Assembly (NCBI RefSeq): GCF_030816485.1
Contig: NZ_JAUSYC010000001.1
Location: forward strand, 1,550,001-1,614,000
Direction: 5' to 3'
DNA: 64,000 nucleotides
Origin: Arthrobacter sp. B1I2
GTDB taxonomy: Bacteria > Actinomycetota > Actinomycetes > Actinomycetales > Micrococcaceae
Position numbers and translations under genes: made by a program. Positions 18,165-26,618 of this stretch are shown here, piece by piece. The stretch's first letter is position 1, and every line of letters begins with the position of its first letter. Below the pieces are notes generated by a model. It did not search any database, was not told where the DNA came from, and was given only the letters and a program-made list of their open reading frames with translations.

Positions 18165-19454
18165 TTAGTGAGTCAGATCCTTGCCCCTGGTCTCAGGGAT
18201 CGTGAACACAAACGCCGCGCTGACCACCAGCAGCAGCACCGCGTACACATTGAACACCTGAGGCGCGCCCAGCGAGGAACCCAGCCACTGCTGCAGGTAG
18301 GGCGCAGTGCCGCCGAACACGGCCACGCAGATGGAGTAGGGAACACCCACGCCCACGGTGCGGATCGACGTTGGGAAAAGCTCGGCGTACACGGCCGGGA
18401 CAATGGCGGCGCTCGCGGCGATGAAGACCAGCATCACGGACATGGAGACCGCCAGCTGCCAGGCCGAGTCCTTCAGCAGCCAGGTCATGGGGAAGTGGAA
18501 CACCGCCGAGCCGATGGCCCCGGCCCACAGGACCTTCTTGCGGCCAATCCGGTCTGACAGTTTGCCCCATACCGGCAGGGCGGCGATGAACACGATGTTG
18601 GCGACCACGCCGGCCCACAGCGCTTCGCCGCGGTCGATTTTCAGGGCGGTGGTGGCGTAGCTCGGCGCCACCACGCCCCAGATGTAGTAGATCACCGTCA
18701 GGCCCACCGTCAGTCCGATGACCTGCAGTGCCTGCTTGCGGTAACGGACAATCTGCGGCCAGATGGGGGCGCGCTTCTCGGTGACGGCTTCGCCCTGGAA
18801 GGCTTCGGTTTCGTGCAGGCGCGACCGCATGATCAGTGCGTACAGGCCCATGGCGGCGCCGATCAGGAACGGCACGCGCCAGCCCCACGCGTTCATGGCC
18901 TCGGTGGTCAGCGCCATGTTCAGGACGGCGCCCAGCAGCGTGCCGAACAGGATTCCCACCGTCCCGGACGTGTAAATCAGCGTGGCCCAGAAGCCGCGGT
19001 GCTCCCTGGGTGCCATCTCAGACAGGTACGTTTGCGACGACGGCAGCTCGCCGCCGTGCGCCAGGCCCTGCACCAGCCGGGCCACCAGCAGCATCAGCGA
19101 GGCGAACGCACCCACACTTGCGAAGGTGGGCGCAATGCCAATCATCAGGCTTCCCAGTGAGGCCAGTCCGACGGCGAGGGTCATGGATGTCTTCCGGCCC
19201 ACCCGGTCACCGATCCAGCCGAAGAGGAAGCCGCCGAAGGGCCGGGCCACGAAGCCGACAGCGAAGATCGCCAAAGTGGACAGCACGGCTGACGCCGGGT
19301 CCGCCTTGCTGAACAGTTGGCTGGCGATGAACGGGGTAAACGTGGCGTAGATGGCCCAGTCGTACCATTCAACGGCGTTGCCGATGCCGGTGCCGACGAT
19401 GGTTTTCGCCGTGGACATGCGTCCAGTCTGGGGCTTGGTTACTGCGACGGACAT
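18165..19454 (-). CDS. MFS transporter, metabolite:H+ symporter (MHS) family
   Basis: The 429-residue, 12-helix carrier has MHS features: GNAVEWYDWAIYATF in helix 1, the loop 2-3 motif FGWIGDRVGRKTS, and GGELPSSQTYLSEMAPREHRG in helix 4-5. The family imports organic acids, betaine, shikimate or amino-acid-like compounds with protons. The ATG at 19454 has a GAGGA site 8 nt upstream; the longer frame to 19511 has a proline-rich unlikely start. It lies 77 nt downstream of an M20 amidohydrolase on the same strand, so it may import that enzyme's substrate. Confidence 0.88.
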   Translation of the reverse strand: MSVAVTKPQTGRMSTAKTIVGTGIGNAVEWYDWAIYATFTPFIASQLFSKADPASAVLSTLAIFAVGFVARPFGGFLFGWIGDRVGRKTSMTLAVGLASLGSLMIGIAPTFASVGAFASLMLLVARLVQGLAHGGELPSSQTYLSEMAPREHRGFWATLIYTSGTVGILFGTLLGAVLNMALTTEAMNAWGWRVPFLIGAAMGLYALIMRSRLHETEAFQGEAVTEKRAPIWPQIVRYRKQALQVIGLTVGLTVIYYIWGVVAPSYATTALKIDRGEALWAGVVANIVFIAALPVWGKLSDRIGRKKVLWAGAIGSAVFHFPMTWLLKDSAWQLAVSMSVMLVFIAASAAIVPAVYAELFPTSIRTVGVGVPYSICVAVFGGTAPYLQQWLGSSLGAPQVFNVYAVLLLVVSAAFVFTIPETRGKDLTH

Positions 19455-19531
19455 GGTTACTTCCTCAGGGTCGTAAAGAGGATTGGCGGGCGGTGGGGTT
19501 TCGGGAGTCATTGGTTCTTAGGACGTGCGGT

Positions 19532-20788
19532 TCAGGACGCTGCCGACAGGGCTGCCAGCCGCGAGATGGCGAGCTCCGCATAGAGAGCGGCCCCGTCTGC
19601 CAGCACGCCGTCGTCGAACGTTGCATAGGGCGAGTGGTTGAACGGCGAGGTTGCCGGGTCGGCGCCCGGAGCCACGGCGCTGAGGCCCACGAAGGTGCCG
19701 GGCACCTCGGCGAGCACCCGCGAGAAGTCCTCCGAGCCGCTGAGCGGTGTGGCCCAGCGCGAGAGGCGGCGCTCGCCGAAGAGTTCCGTGATCACCTTTT
19801 CGGCAGTGGTGGTTTCGTCCTCGCTGGTAATGGTGAGCGGGTATTCCTGCAGGTAGTCGACGGCGACCTCCACCCCGTGCGCCGCCGCGATCCCCTTGAG
19901 CAGGCGGGGCACGGCGTCCATCATCTTCAGGCGCGACGCCTCCGAAAACGTCCGGATCGTGGCCTCGATGCGGGCCGATTCGGGGATGACATTCCGCTTG
20001 GTGCCGGCATGGAGCACTCCCACGGAGAGGACAACGGGATCGAACATGTTGAACTGCCGGGTGACCATCACCTGCAGAGCCGTGACCATCTCCGCGGCCA
20101 CCGTCACAGGATCCTTTGCGGAGTGCGGGGCCGAACCGTGGCCACCCGCGCCGAGGACTGTCACTTCCAGCCCGTCCGAGGCGCTGAGCATCACGCCGGG
20201 TTTGGTGCAGAAAGTGCCATGCGGCTCCAGGGAGGAGAACACGTGCATTCCGTAGGCTGCCTGAACCCGGGTGCCGGCGGCGTCCAGGACGCCTTCGCGC
20301 AGCATGTAGCTGGCGCCGTCGAAGCCTTCCTCACCCGGCTGGAACATGAGGACGACGTCGCCACTGAGCTGGTGCCGCTTCTCGGCCAGGAGAGTGGCGG
20401 CCCCGGCGAGCATGGAGGTGTGCAGGTCGTGGCCGCAGGCGTGCATGGCTCCATCAGCCTGGGAGGTGAAATCAACGCCGGTCTTTTCCTGGACGGGCAA
20501 CCCGTCCATGTCGGCGCGGAGCAGGACGGCCGGGCGGGCCTTACTGTTCCCAGCGCCATCGCCGCCTTCACCTTGGTCATCGGCGCCCAAGTGCCCGCCG
20601 CGCAGGACCGCGGTGACCGACGTCGTCTCCTTGCCCAGCGTGATCTCGTAAGGGAGTCCATCCAGCGCCTGAAGGACCCGCTCCTGGGTGCGGGGAAGGT
20701 GAAGTCCGATTTCCGGCTGCCGGTGAAGGTCGTGCCGCAGGCGGATGAGGTCGTCCTGCAGTTCTTTGGCATCGTGGGTAATGGGCAC
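19532..20788 (-). CDS. M20D amidohydrolase (N-acyl-amino-acid hydrolase type)
   Basis: The 418-residue metallopeptidase-fold amidohydrolase has HACGHDLHTSML, FQPGEEGFDGA and a C-terminal GSEDFSRVL, the usual M20D metal and catalytic positions. The family hydrolyses N-acyl amino acids, hippurate or IAA-amino-acid conjugates. It is followed by an MHS carrier on the same strand and is divergent from a two-domain AsnC regulator across 136 nt, suggesting an inducible amino-acid-conjugate uptake and cleavage unit. Confidence 0.9.
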   Translation of the reverse strand: MPITHDAKELQDDLIRLRHDLHRQPEIGLHLPRTQERVLQALDGLPYEITLGKETTSVTAVLRGGHLGADDQGEGGDGAGNSKARPAVLLRADMDGLPVQEKTGVDFTSQADGAMHACGHDLHTSMLAGAATLLAEKRHQLSGDVVLMFQPGEEGFDGASYMLREGVLDAAGTRVQAAYGMHVFSSLEPHGTFCTKPGVMLSASDGLEVTVLGAGGHGSAPHSAKDPVTVAAEMVTALQVMVTRQFNMFDPVVLSVGVLHAGTKRNVIPESARIEATIRTFSEASRLKMMDAVPRLLKGIAAAHGVEVAVDYLQEYPLTITSEDETTTAEKVITELFGERRLSRWATPLSGSEDFSRVLAEVPGTFVGLSAVAPGADPATSPFNHSPYATFDDGVLADGAALYAELAISRLAALSAAS

Positions 20789-20924
20789 GCGTCACTCCTT
20801 GGCAATGGACATCTGGGCTTGGGGACTATTCTGAAGTGGCGTGGTTCACATCAGTGCGAAACGCTTTGATTATTCGTAAGTTGCTGCTTCCTTGCAGGAT
20901 TCGTGCAGATATGGGGGAGGTTCC

Positions 20925-21944
20925 TTGGAGCTTAGCGAGGACGACCTTGCCTTGATCCAGGTGTTGCAGGCCTCGCCGCGCCTGGGTTGGGCTGATGCCG
21001 CGAAGGTGCTTGGCGTGCATGCCACCACGCTGGCGGCCCGCTGGGAGCGGCTCACCTCAAACGGGGCCGCCTGGGTAACTGCGCACCTGGCGGGCGACCC
21101 GAAGCAGATGCTCCTGGCCTATGTGGCGGTGGACTGCGAGATGAACCGGCGGGAGAGCGTCACGGCGCAGCTGGCTGCTGTTCCGGAGATCGTGACGGTG
21201 GAGGAGGCAGCCAGCAACCGCGACCTGATGCTGACCGTCATTACCCGCTCACTGGAGGAGTTCAGTGACAAGGTCATCACACGGCTTAAAGCTGTTGAGG
21301 GGCTCACCAAGTACCAGGTGGCCCTGTGTACCCGGCTGCACAGCAGTGGAGACGACTGGCGGTTGAATGTCCTGAGCCGTTCCCAGCTGGCCACGCTCCG
21401 GACGCTTGGGTCCCCGGTTGGTCCGCAGTCCGCGCAGGCGGCCCGGCTTCCGGAGAACCACCTCGACCTGCTGCCCTTCCTGGCAAGGGACGGCCGCGCG
21501 ACGGCGGCGGACATTGCCCGCGCCCTTGGCCGGCATCCAGCCACCGTGCAGCGCCAGTTGAACCGCGTGCTGGCAAGCGGCATCCTGTCGTTCCGCTGCG
21601 AAATTGCCCAGCGGTACTCATCGTTCCCGGTGACCTGCCAGTGGTTCGTCAACGTTCCGGCCGGCCAGCATGAGGCGGCTGCCGCGGAGATCCGCACTAT
21701 CAGCAATGTCCGGCTGAGTGCCTCCACCACCGGGCCCACCAACTTCGTGATCATCATGTGGCTGCACACACTGGCGGACGTCATGAGCGCCGAGTTGGCG
21801 CTGCAGCAGAAGGTGCCCGGCATCGAGATCGTGGAGAGCGCGGTAATGCTGCGGACGGTCAAACGCGTGGGCTGGATGCTGAAGGAAGACACGACGGCGA
21901 GTGGCGCCGTCGTCCACGCTGGAAGCCTGGGGGCCGCAGATTGA
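20925..21944 (+). CDS. Lrp/AsnC regulator with two tandem AsnC units
   Basis: The 339-residue protein contains two successive AsnC-type units: helix-turn-helix 1 near residues 5-45 (SEDDLALIQVLQASPR) with its ligand-binding half, and helix-turn-helix 2 near 180-220 (HLDLLPFLARDGRATAADIA) with a second ligand half ending in VESAVMLRTVKR. Typical Lrp proteins have one unit of about 150 residues. I chose the TTG at 20925 because a strong GGGGGAGG lies four bases before it; a TTG at 20892 would add 11 residues. It probably controls the divergent M20 amidohydrolase and MHS genes. Confidence 0.85.
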   Translation: MELSEDDLALIQVLQASPRLGWADAAKVLGVHATTLAARWERLTSNGAAWVTAHLAGDPKQMLLAYVAVDCEMNRRESVTAQLAAVPEIVTVEEAASNRDLMLTVITRSLEEFSDKVITRLKAVEGLTKYQVALCTRLHSSGDDWRLNVLSRSQLATLRTLGSPVGPQSAQAARLPENHLDLLPFLARDGRATAADIARALGRHPATVQRQLNRVLASGILSFRCEIAQRYSSFPVTCQWFVNVPAGQHEAAAAEIRTISNVRLSASTTGPTNFVIIMWLHTLADVMSAELALQQKVPGIEIVESAVMLRTVKRVGWMLKEDTTASGAVVHAGSLGAAD

Positions 21945-21956
21945 GCGGGCCAGGGC

Positions 21957-21994
21957 AGTAAGGAGCCAGGGGTGCCGGCCCCTGGCTCCTTACT
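21957..21994. terminator. Bidirectional hairpin terminator
   Basis: Perfect 16-bp arms AGTAAGGAGCCAGGGG / CCCCTGGCTCCTTACT around TGCCGG lie between the AsnC gene and the convergent secreted-protein gene, followed by TTTG on the plus strand. Confidence 0.85.
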
Positions 21995-22017
21995 TTGTGG
22001 GTGCGGGCGTCCAGCGT

Positions 22018-22569
22018 CTAATGCCCGTGATGGTCCACTTCCACTACGGCGCTCTTCTCCCAATCAGTCCAGTCGGACCAGTGTCCGCCGTGGTTCTGAA
22101 CACGGAACGAGACGAGTTGATAGACCTCTTCAACCTTCCGGTCATCCTTGTGGTCATACCTGTCGGCATCGTCACAGCCGTCCTTATTCCTTGCCTCGTC
22201 ATGGCGACCATAGCCGCCGAAATCCAGATAGCAGTGAATAGTCCGTGCGTCGTCACGGCGGTCAAAGTCCACGGTGACCAGCCGTTTGGTGAGGAGATCG
22301 TCGTTGTGACGGGAACCTCGTTCGTCCTCATAGATCCGCTGGCGGATCTCGACGGTCTTTTCGCCGTTGCAATCGACCTTAATACTGAAGTCGACTTTGT
22401 CGCCGCGGAGGTCCTCTGGATCCAGCGGGTCAACCGTACAGCCGTAGCGGCTCGTTTCCGCGTTGGCCGGCGCGGCCAGCGACAGGAAACCTCCGAGCAT
22501 ACCTAACGACAGGACCGGAACCAGGGCCACCCGTGCCCGGGTTGAGCGGATTTTTTGCGTGTTGGACAT
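22018..22569 (-). CDS. Secreted hypothetical protein
   Basis: The 183-residue protein has a Sec signal peptide (basic start RSTRAR, hydrophobic VLSLGMLGGFLSLAA, cleavage after ANA near residue 37). The mature part is very rich in Asp, Arg and His (RYDHKDDRK, a C-terminal HHGH) and has three cysteines. I do not recognise a family. It is monocistronic. The 286 nt upstream to the next gene hold only a small CGCTG-aaa-CAGCG hairpin near 22650 and nothing else I can assign. Confidence 0.6.
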   Translation of the reverse strand: MSNTQKIRSTRARVALVPVLSLGMLGGFLSLAAPANAETSRYGCTVDPLDPEDLRGDKVDFSIKVDCNGEKTVEIRQRIYEDERGSRHNDDLLTKRLVTVDFDRRDDARTIHCYLDFGGYGRHDEARNKDGCDDADRYDHKDDRKVEEVYQLVSFRVQNHGGHWSDWTDWEKSAVVEVDHHGH

Positions 22570-22855
22570 TATTTCTCGTTGCTCCTCAAAGGATGCGATT
22601 CACCTTTGCGGGCAGCCCTAAGGCCGTCACATCATAAGCATTTTCGCTGAAACAGCGTGGCGGCACTGCCCGCCCCATTTAACAGCGCACCCACCAGAAG
22701 CGGGCGGCTTCGAGTCCGGATTTTTCCGCTTACTGCGTTCCGGCGGCTTTAATCATCCCGCCTGTATCCAAGGCCGCACTAGTGGCGGGCCTACCCTATC
22801 TGCTGGCGTTTTTCAAGAGCCTCCACTTGCCGGAGCGGTGCTGCACACTGTCCCT

Positions 22856-23155
22856 ATGACCTTTGCCAATGTAGGAGTGCTCGGAACAAAGCACGGCCAG
22901 CGCGATGCCCTTGTGGCAATCCTGCTCCGGCCCAAACCCGGGATGAAGGAAGCCGGCTGTCTCCTTTATGAGGTGGGTATCAACGACGGCATGCCGGATA
23001 AGGTGTTCGTCAGCGAGCTCTGGGAATCCGCAGAGGCGCACCAGGCGTCGCTGCAACTGGACAGCACGCGCGCGGCGATTGCCGAGGCCATGCCGCTGCT
23101 GTCCGGCGAGATGGGAGGCCACCGGTTCACGGTCCTGGGATCGCCCCTGCGGTGA
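22856..23155 (+). CDS. Antibiotic biosynthesis monooxygenase (ABM) domain protein
   Basis: The 99-residue ferredoxin-like-fold protein has an ABM layout: VGVLGTKHGQRDALVAILL, GCLLYEVGIND, VFVSELWESAEAHQASL. Relatives are small cytoplasmic quinol or heme monooxygenases, and many members have unknown roles. The ATG at 22856 fits the family's length; an upstream in-frame start at 22838 would add six residues. Confidence 0.8.
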   Translation: MTFANVGVLGTKHGQRDALVAILLRPKPGMKEAGCLLYEVGINDGMPDKVFVSELWESAEAHQASLQLDSTRAAIAEAMPLLSGEMGGHRFTVLGSPLR

Positions 23156-23269
23156 TTCCGGGTCTGCATCGAATCTGCGTCTGGCGCGTTCTGTCCCGAC
23201 ACCTGCATCTTCCCCAGACTGGACGTTCTGTAATGAGTGGATTGCGGTGATCGGGGTAAGGGAGGACAC

Positions 23270-24148
23270 ATGAAACCGTTGCCCGCACTTGAGCTTGTCA
23301 CCCGTTTCGAGGATGCCGAATGGCTTGACCCGGCAGCCAAGAGTATCCGGAAGATCGTCAAGAAGGTCATCAAGCCGCAGTGGGCCCGGGATATCCTGCA
23401 TGGCGTTCCCATCGGCCACCCTTTGCACCCCCTTGCAGTGCAGGTTCCGATCGGTGCGTGGCTATCGGCAGGGGTGCTCGATGCCGTTCCCGGTGGTGAG
23501 AAAGCTGCCAGGCTGTTGATCGGTGTGGGCACCGCCAGCGTGATTCCGGCTGCGCTGGCTGGGTTCACCGACTGGACGCAGCTGCATCCGCAGCAGCAGA
23601 GGGTGGGCCTGGTGCATGCGGCGGCCAACGTCACGGCAACCAGCCTTTATATCGGGTCCTTGATCCAGCGGGCGAGGGGCAGCCAGGGCAGTGGCAGGTT
23701 ACTGGCGTATCTGGGCCTTGCCACCGTGAGTGCCGGCGGCTTCCTCGGCGGGCACCTTTCATACCGCCAGGCCGCAGGGGTCAATCACAGCGAGGAGATT
23801 CCACACCGTTTCCCGCCCGGCTGGCACCCGCTGGCGCCGCTGGCCGAACTGCCGGAGGGCGGCCTCCATAAGCGCGATGTGGCTGGTATCCCGCTGCTGG
23901 TCCACCGCGAGGGCGACACCGTGTACGTGCTGTCCGACGTCTGCAGCCACCTTTCCGGGCCGCTTCACGAAGGCAAGATTAAGGACGACGGCGGGGACCC
24001 GTGCGTCGTCTGCCCCTGGCACCGGAGCACCTTCTCGCTGCGCACGGGCGAAGTGAAGGCCGGTCCTGCCACCTCCCGGCAGCCGGTTTTCGAGACGCGC
24101 GTCACCGGGGAACTCGTGGAAGTGTGCCTGCCCGGGGCGGACGGGTAG
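23270..24148 (+). CDS. DUF2231 membrane domain fused to Rieske [2Fe-2S] domain
   Basis: The 292-residue protein begins with a DUF2231-type membrane region of about four helices (VPIGHPLHPLAVQVPIGAWL, then helices to about 165). It ends with a Rieske ferredoxin domain bearing both cluster motifs, CSHLSG (CxH) and CPWHRS (CxxH). It is probably a membrane-tethered electron carrier; the partner is unknown. The start is the ATG at 23270, preceded by GGGAGGA; the frame is open further upstream without a ribosome site. Confidence 0.88.
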   Translation: MKPLPALELVTRFEDAEWLDPAAKSIRKIVKKVIKPQWARDILHGVPIGHPLHPLAVQVPIGAWLSAGVLDAVPGGEKAARLLIGVGTASVIPAALAGFTDWTQLHPQQQRVGLVHAAANVTATSLYIGSLIQRARGSQGSGRLLAYLGLATVSAGGFLGGHLSYRQAAGVNHSEEIPHRFPPGWHPLAPLAELPEGGLHKRDVAGIPLLVHREGDTVYVLSDVCSHLSGPLHEGKIKDDGGDPCVVCPWHRSTFSLRTGEVKAGPATSRQPVFETRVTGELVEVCLPGADG

Positions 24149-24299
24149 AGAGGACATTCGGCCCTACTGGCTGCTGTGGCGCGCGGGAAAACTGGCTTCA
24201 TGGAGAGACTCCCGTTGCGTGAAACCATGAGACGGCCGGTACCTCTGACAGAGCGCTTCGGCGCATCCCGGGCAGGCAAGGTGAACGGGGGAGGGCCTG

Positions 24300-24935
24300 G
24301 TGAGCGATCTTCGCGAGGACATTGCATTCCTGTATAAAACACGCAAGGGATCTGTCGATTTCGTGGACGTTCCGCCGCTGCTCTTCGCCCTCGTCCAGGG
24401 GCAGGGGGACCCTGACGGGCCAGCATTCGCCGAGGCGCTGCAGGCGTTGTTTACCGTCAGCTACGCGGCGCACTTCGGGCTTAAGAAGCAGTCCGGTGAG
24501 GTGACAAAAGTTATGCCCCTGGAAGCCTTGTGGTGGTTCGAAGACCCAAATCATGAGGAGAGTGTGGAAGCCGTGACCGCAGGTTTCACGGGACTCTCCG
24601 GCATCGCCCGGGAGTCGTGGCGGTGGCAGGCCATGATGGTGCAGCCTGAGCCCATCGATCAGGCCCTTCTGGCGCGGGCCCTGGAAGACTCCCGCCCCAA
24701 AGGGCTTCCGGGGCTGGAGTTGGTCCGCTTCGAACGTTGGGAAGAAGGCCGGTGTGCCCAAGCACTCCATATCGGTCCCTACGCGGTCGAAGGCACCACC
24801 ATCGCCCGCCTGGACGCCGCAATCACGGCGGCTGGACTGAAGGTTCGGGGACGGCACCACGAGATTTACCTGGGCGATCCGCGACGCAGTGCCCCGGACA
24901 AGCTGCGCACGTTGATCCGCCACCCGGTGGCGTGA
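24300..24935 (+). CDS. GyrI-like small-molecule-binding protein
   Basis: The 211-residue protein resembles GyrI-like/SOUL-type ligand-binding proteins: an N-terminal strand DFVDVPPLLFALVQGQGDPD, PLEALWWFED, a central MVQPEPI and a C-terminal GRHHEIYLGDPRR. No DNA-binding domain is attached, so it is a stand-alone binding or possibly hydrolytic domain. A GTG start with GGGGGAGG upstream is clear. The next gene starts 29 nt downstream. Confidence 0.8.
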   Translation: MSDLREDIAFLYKTRKGSVDFVDVPPLLFALVQGQGDPDGPAFAEALQALFTVSYAAHFGLKKQSGEVTKVMPLEALWWFEDPNHEESVEAVTAGFTGLSGIARESWRWQAMMVQPEPIDQALLARALEDSRPKGLPGLELVRFERWEEGRCAQALHIGPYAVEGTTIARLDAAITAAGLKVRGRHHEIYLGDPRRSAPDKLRTLIRHPVA

Positions 24936-24964
24936 AGCACAGCCGCCGGTAAGGACGGGTAATC

Positions 24965-25705
24965 GTGACTGACGCGCAGATCCGGAGGCTCACGGGCTGG
25001 GCCGGTGTGGGAATGGTTGTCTTCTCGCTGGCGCAGTTCCCGCTCTATCTGATGCAGGACCCCTCGCTGGGGATCTACGATGGAGCGGCTGGTTCGAAGG
25101 AGGCATTGCGGTTGCGGCAGGTCATCTTCACCCGGGTGCTGCTGGACCTGCTTCTCTATGTTGCGGGCATGGTCTTCGCCGCTGGTCTTAGCCAGCTGAT
25201 CCGCACGGCCAACGCCACTTATGGCTGGGCGGCATCCTTGGTGATGGCCTCCATTGGAGTGTGGCTGGGAGTGACCTTGGTGGCGAACGGATTAGAGGGC
25301 GGCCTCGCCCTTGATGCCCAGGCACCTGTTCCGGACCCCTCGGTTAACAGGGCACTGACCATGGGCTACCTCCTGATCTACAACAGTTCCATTGCCTTCG
25401 TGATCACTGCGTTGTTCATCGGCGCGGCCGGGTACGGCGCCGCTGCCACGGGAGTCCTGCCGCCCTGGACCCGATGGTTGGCCTATGGAGCGGTGCTTCT
25501 TTGCATGGCGGCAGTTCCTTCGATGTACGGAGGACCTGCTGAGCCCAGGGGGTTCTACAACGCCGCCGGCTGGGGACCGGTGCTGATTGCCAACTTCCCG
25601 CCGGTGATCTGGATTGTCAGTGCCTCCGTGCTGCTGCTGCGGCGGCCGACATCCGTGGTCCAGGCGGCATCCGCCGGGAGCGGCTATGGAAAGGGAAAAC
25701 GGTGA
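24965..25705 (+). CDS. Membrane protein, about six helices, function unknown
   Basis: The 246-residue integral membrane protein has about six hydrophobic segments (WAGVGMVVFSLAQFPLYL, LLDLLLYVAGMVFAAGL, AASLVMASIGVWLGVTLV and so on). It loosely resembles DUF4386-like proteins, which I cannot confirm. It starts with GTG behind AAGGACGGG and overlaps the start of the downstream MBL hydrolase, so the three genes 24300-26561 look like an operon. Confidence 0.65.
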   Translation: MTDAQIRRLTGWAGVGMVVFSLAQFPLYLMQDPSLGIYDGAAGSKEALRLRQVIFTRVLLDLLLYVAGMVFAAGLSQLIRTANATYGWAASLVMASIGVWLGVTLVANGLEGGLALDAQAPVPDPSVNRALTMGYLLIYNSSIAFVITALFIGAAGYGAAATGVLPPWTRWLAYGAVLLCMAAVPSMYGGPAEPRGFYNAAGWGPVLIANFPPVIWIVSASVLLLRRPTSVVQAASAGSGYGKGKR

Positions 25706-26561
25706 TGGTCCTGATGGAAATGGCAGCTGGATGATGCGCGTTACCGAACCACAGGAGATCGCCTCCGGAGTGATGCTCATGACCAGCGGCTCCGGGCCGA
25801 TGGCCTCCAATCTCTATCTTGTCCGCTCCGGTCCCGCCTGGGTCATGGTTGACTGCGGCTGGGCGGGCAGCGCGGAGCCGGTCCGCAGGGCTGTCGAAAA
25901 AGTGCTCGGATCCGGGAACATGCCCGCAGCCATCTTTCTGACGCATATTCATCCGGACCACTCGGGCGCTGCCGGTGCATTGGCCCGGCTGTGGGAAATC
26001 CCGGTGTATGTCCACCAAGCCGAGCTGCCCATGGCTGCCGGGCGGTACATCCCCGAGTTTTCCATGCCATTGGACCGGTGGTTCATTGCACCGGCCCTGT
26101 GGGCATTGCCGGCCCGTGCCCGCCGGCGGATCGAAGCCGCAGGCGACATCACCGACGTAGTGCAGGGCCTCCCCCGAGACGGGAAAGTGCCGGGTCTGGC
26201 CGATTGGGTCGCCGTCCCAACGCCCGGCCACACCGCCGGACACGTCGCGTACTGGCGCACCGGTGACGGCGTCCTGATCACTGGTGACGCGGTGGTAACA
26301 GTCAACCTGAACTCGATTCGCGGATTCCTGCCGGGAGGCCCGGATCTTTGCGGGCCGCCCTGGTACACCACCTGGAACTGGAAGTTAGCCATCGACTCAG
26401 CTGCACGCCTGGCGGAGCTGGGGCCCCGGTTGCTGGCACCCGGCCATGGCCCGCCGCTGGCCATGGGGGTTGTTCCCCGGCTCCGGGCCATGGCCACCAG
26501 GCAGCACACGCAACGGATCACACTGCGTCGCCGTATTGCAGGGGCACCCGGACCTGTTTAG
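25686..26561 (+). CDS. MBL-fold metallo-hydrolase
   Basis: The 291-residue metallo-beta-lactamase fold protein has HIHPDHSG, HTAGH and ITGDAV motifs and a C-terminal LLAPGHGPP. It is a second MBL hydrolase in the window, distinct from the one at 17347. The ATG at 25686 overlaps the preceding membrane-protein gene by 20 nt and has a GGGAG site 5 nt before it; ATG 25731 is a weaker alternative. Confidence 0.85.
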   Translation: MERENGDGPDGNGSWMMRVTEPQEIASGVMLMTSGSGPMASNLYLVRSGPAWVMVDCGWAGSAEPVRRAVEKVLGSGNMPAAIFLTHIHPDHSGAAGALARLWEIPVYVHQAELPMAAGRYIPEFSMPLDRWFIAPALWALPARARRRIEAAGDITDVVQGLPRDGKVPGLADWVAVPTPGHTAGHVAYWRTGDGVLITGDAVVTVNLNSIRGFLPGGPDLCGPPWYTTWNWKLAIDSAARLAELGPRLLAPGHGPPLAMGVVPRLRAMATRQHTQRITLRRRIAGAPGPV

Positions 26562-26618
26562 CCACGGCAGCCTGCTACTGAAAAGCCAGCCAAGGAAGGC
26601 GCCGACGCGCGGCCCATC

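Noticed and set aside
20858..20875. GAAACGCTTTG in the M20-AsnC promoter region as a LacI operator
   Set aside because: Only a nine-base imperfect symmetry and no local LacI gene; AsnC is the obvious regulator.
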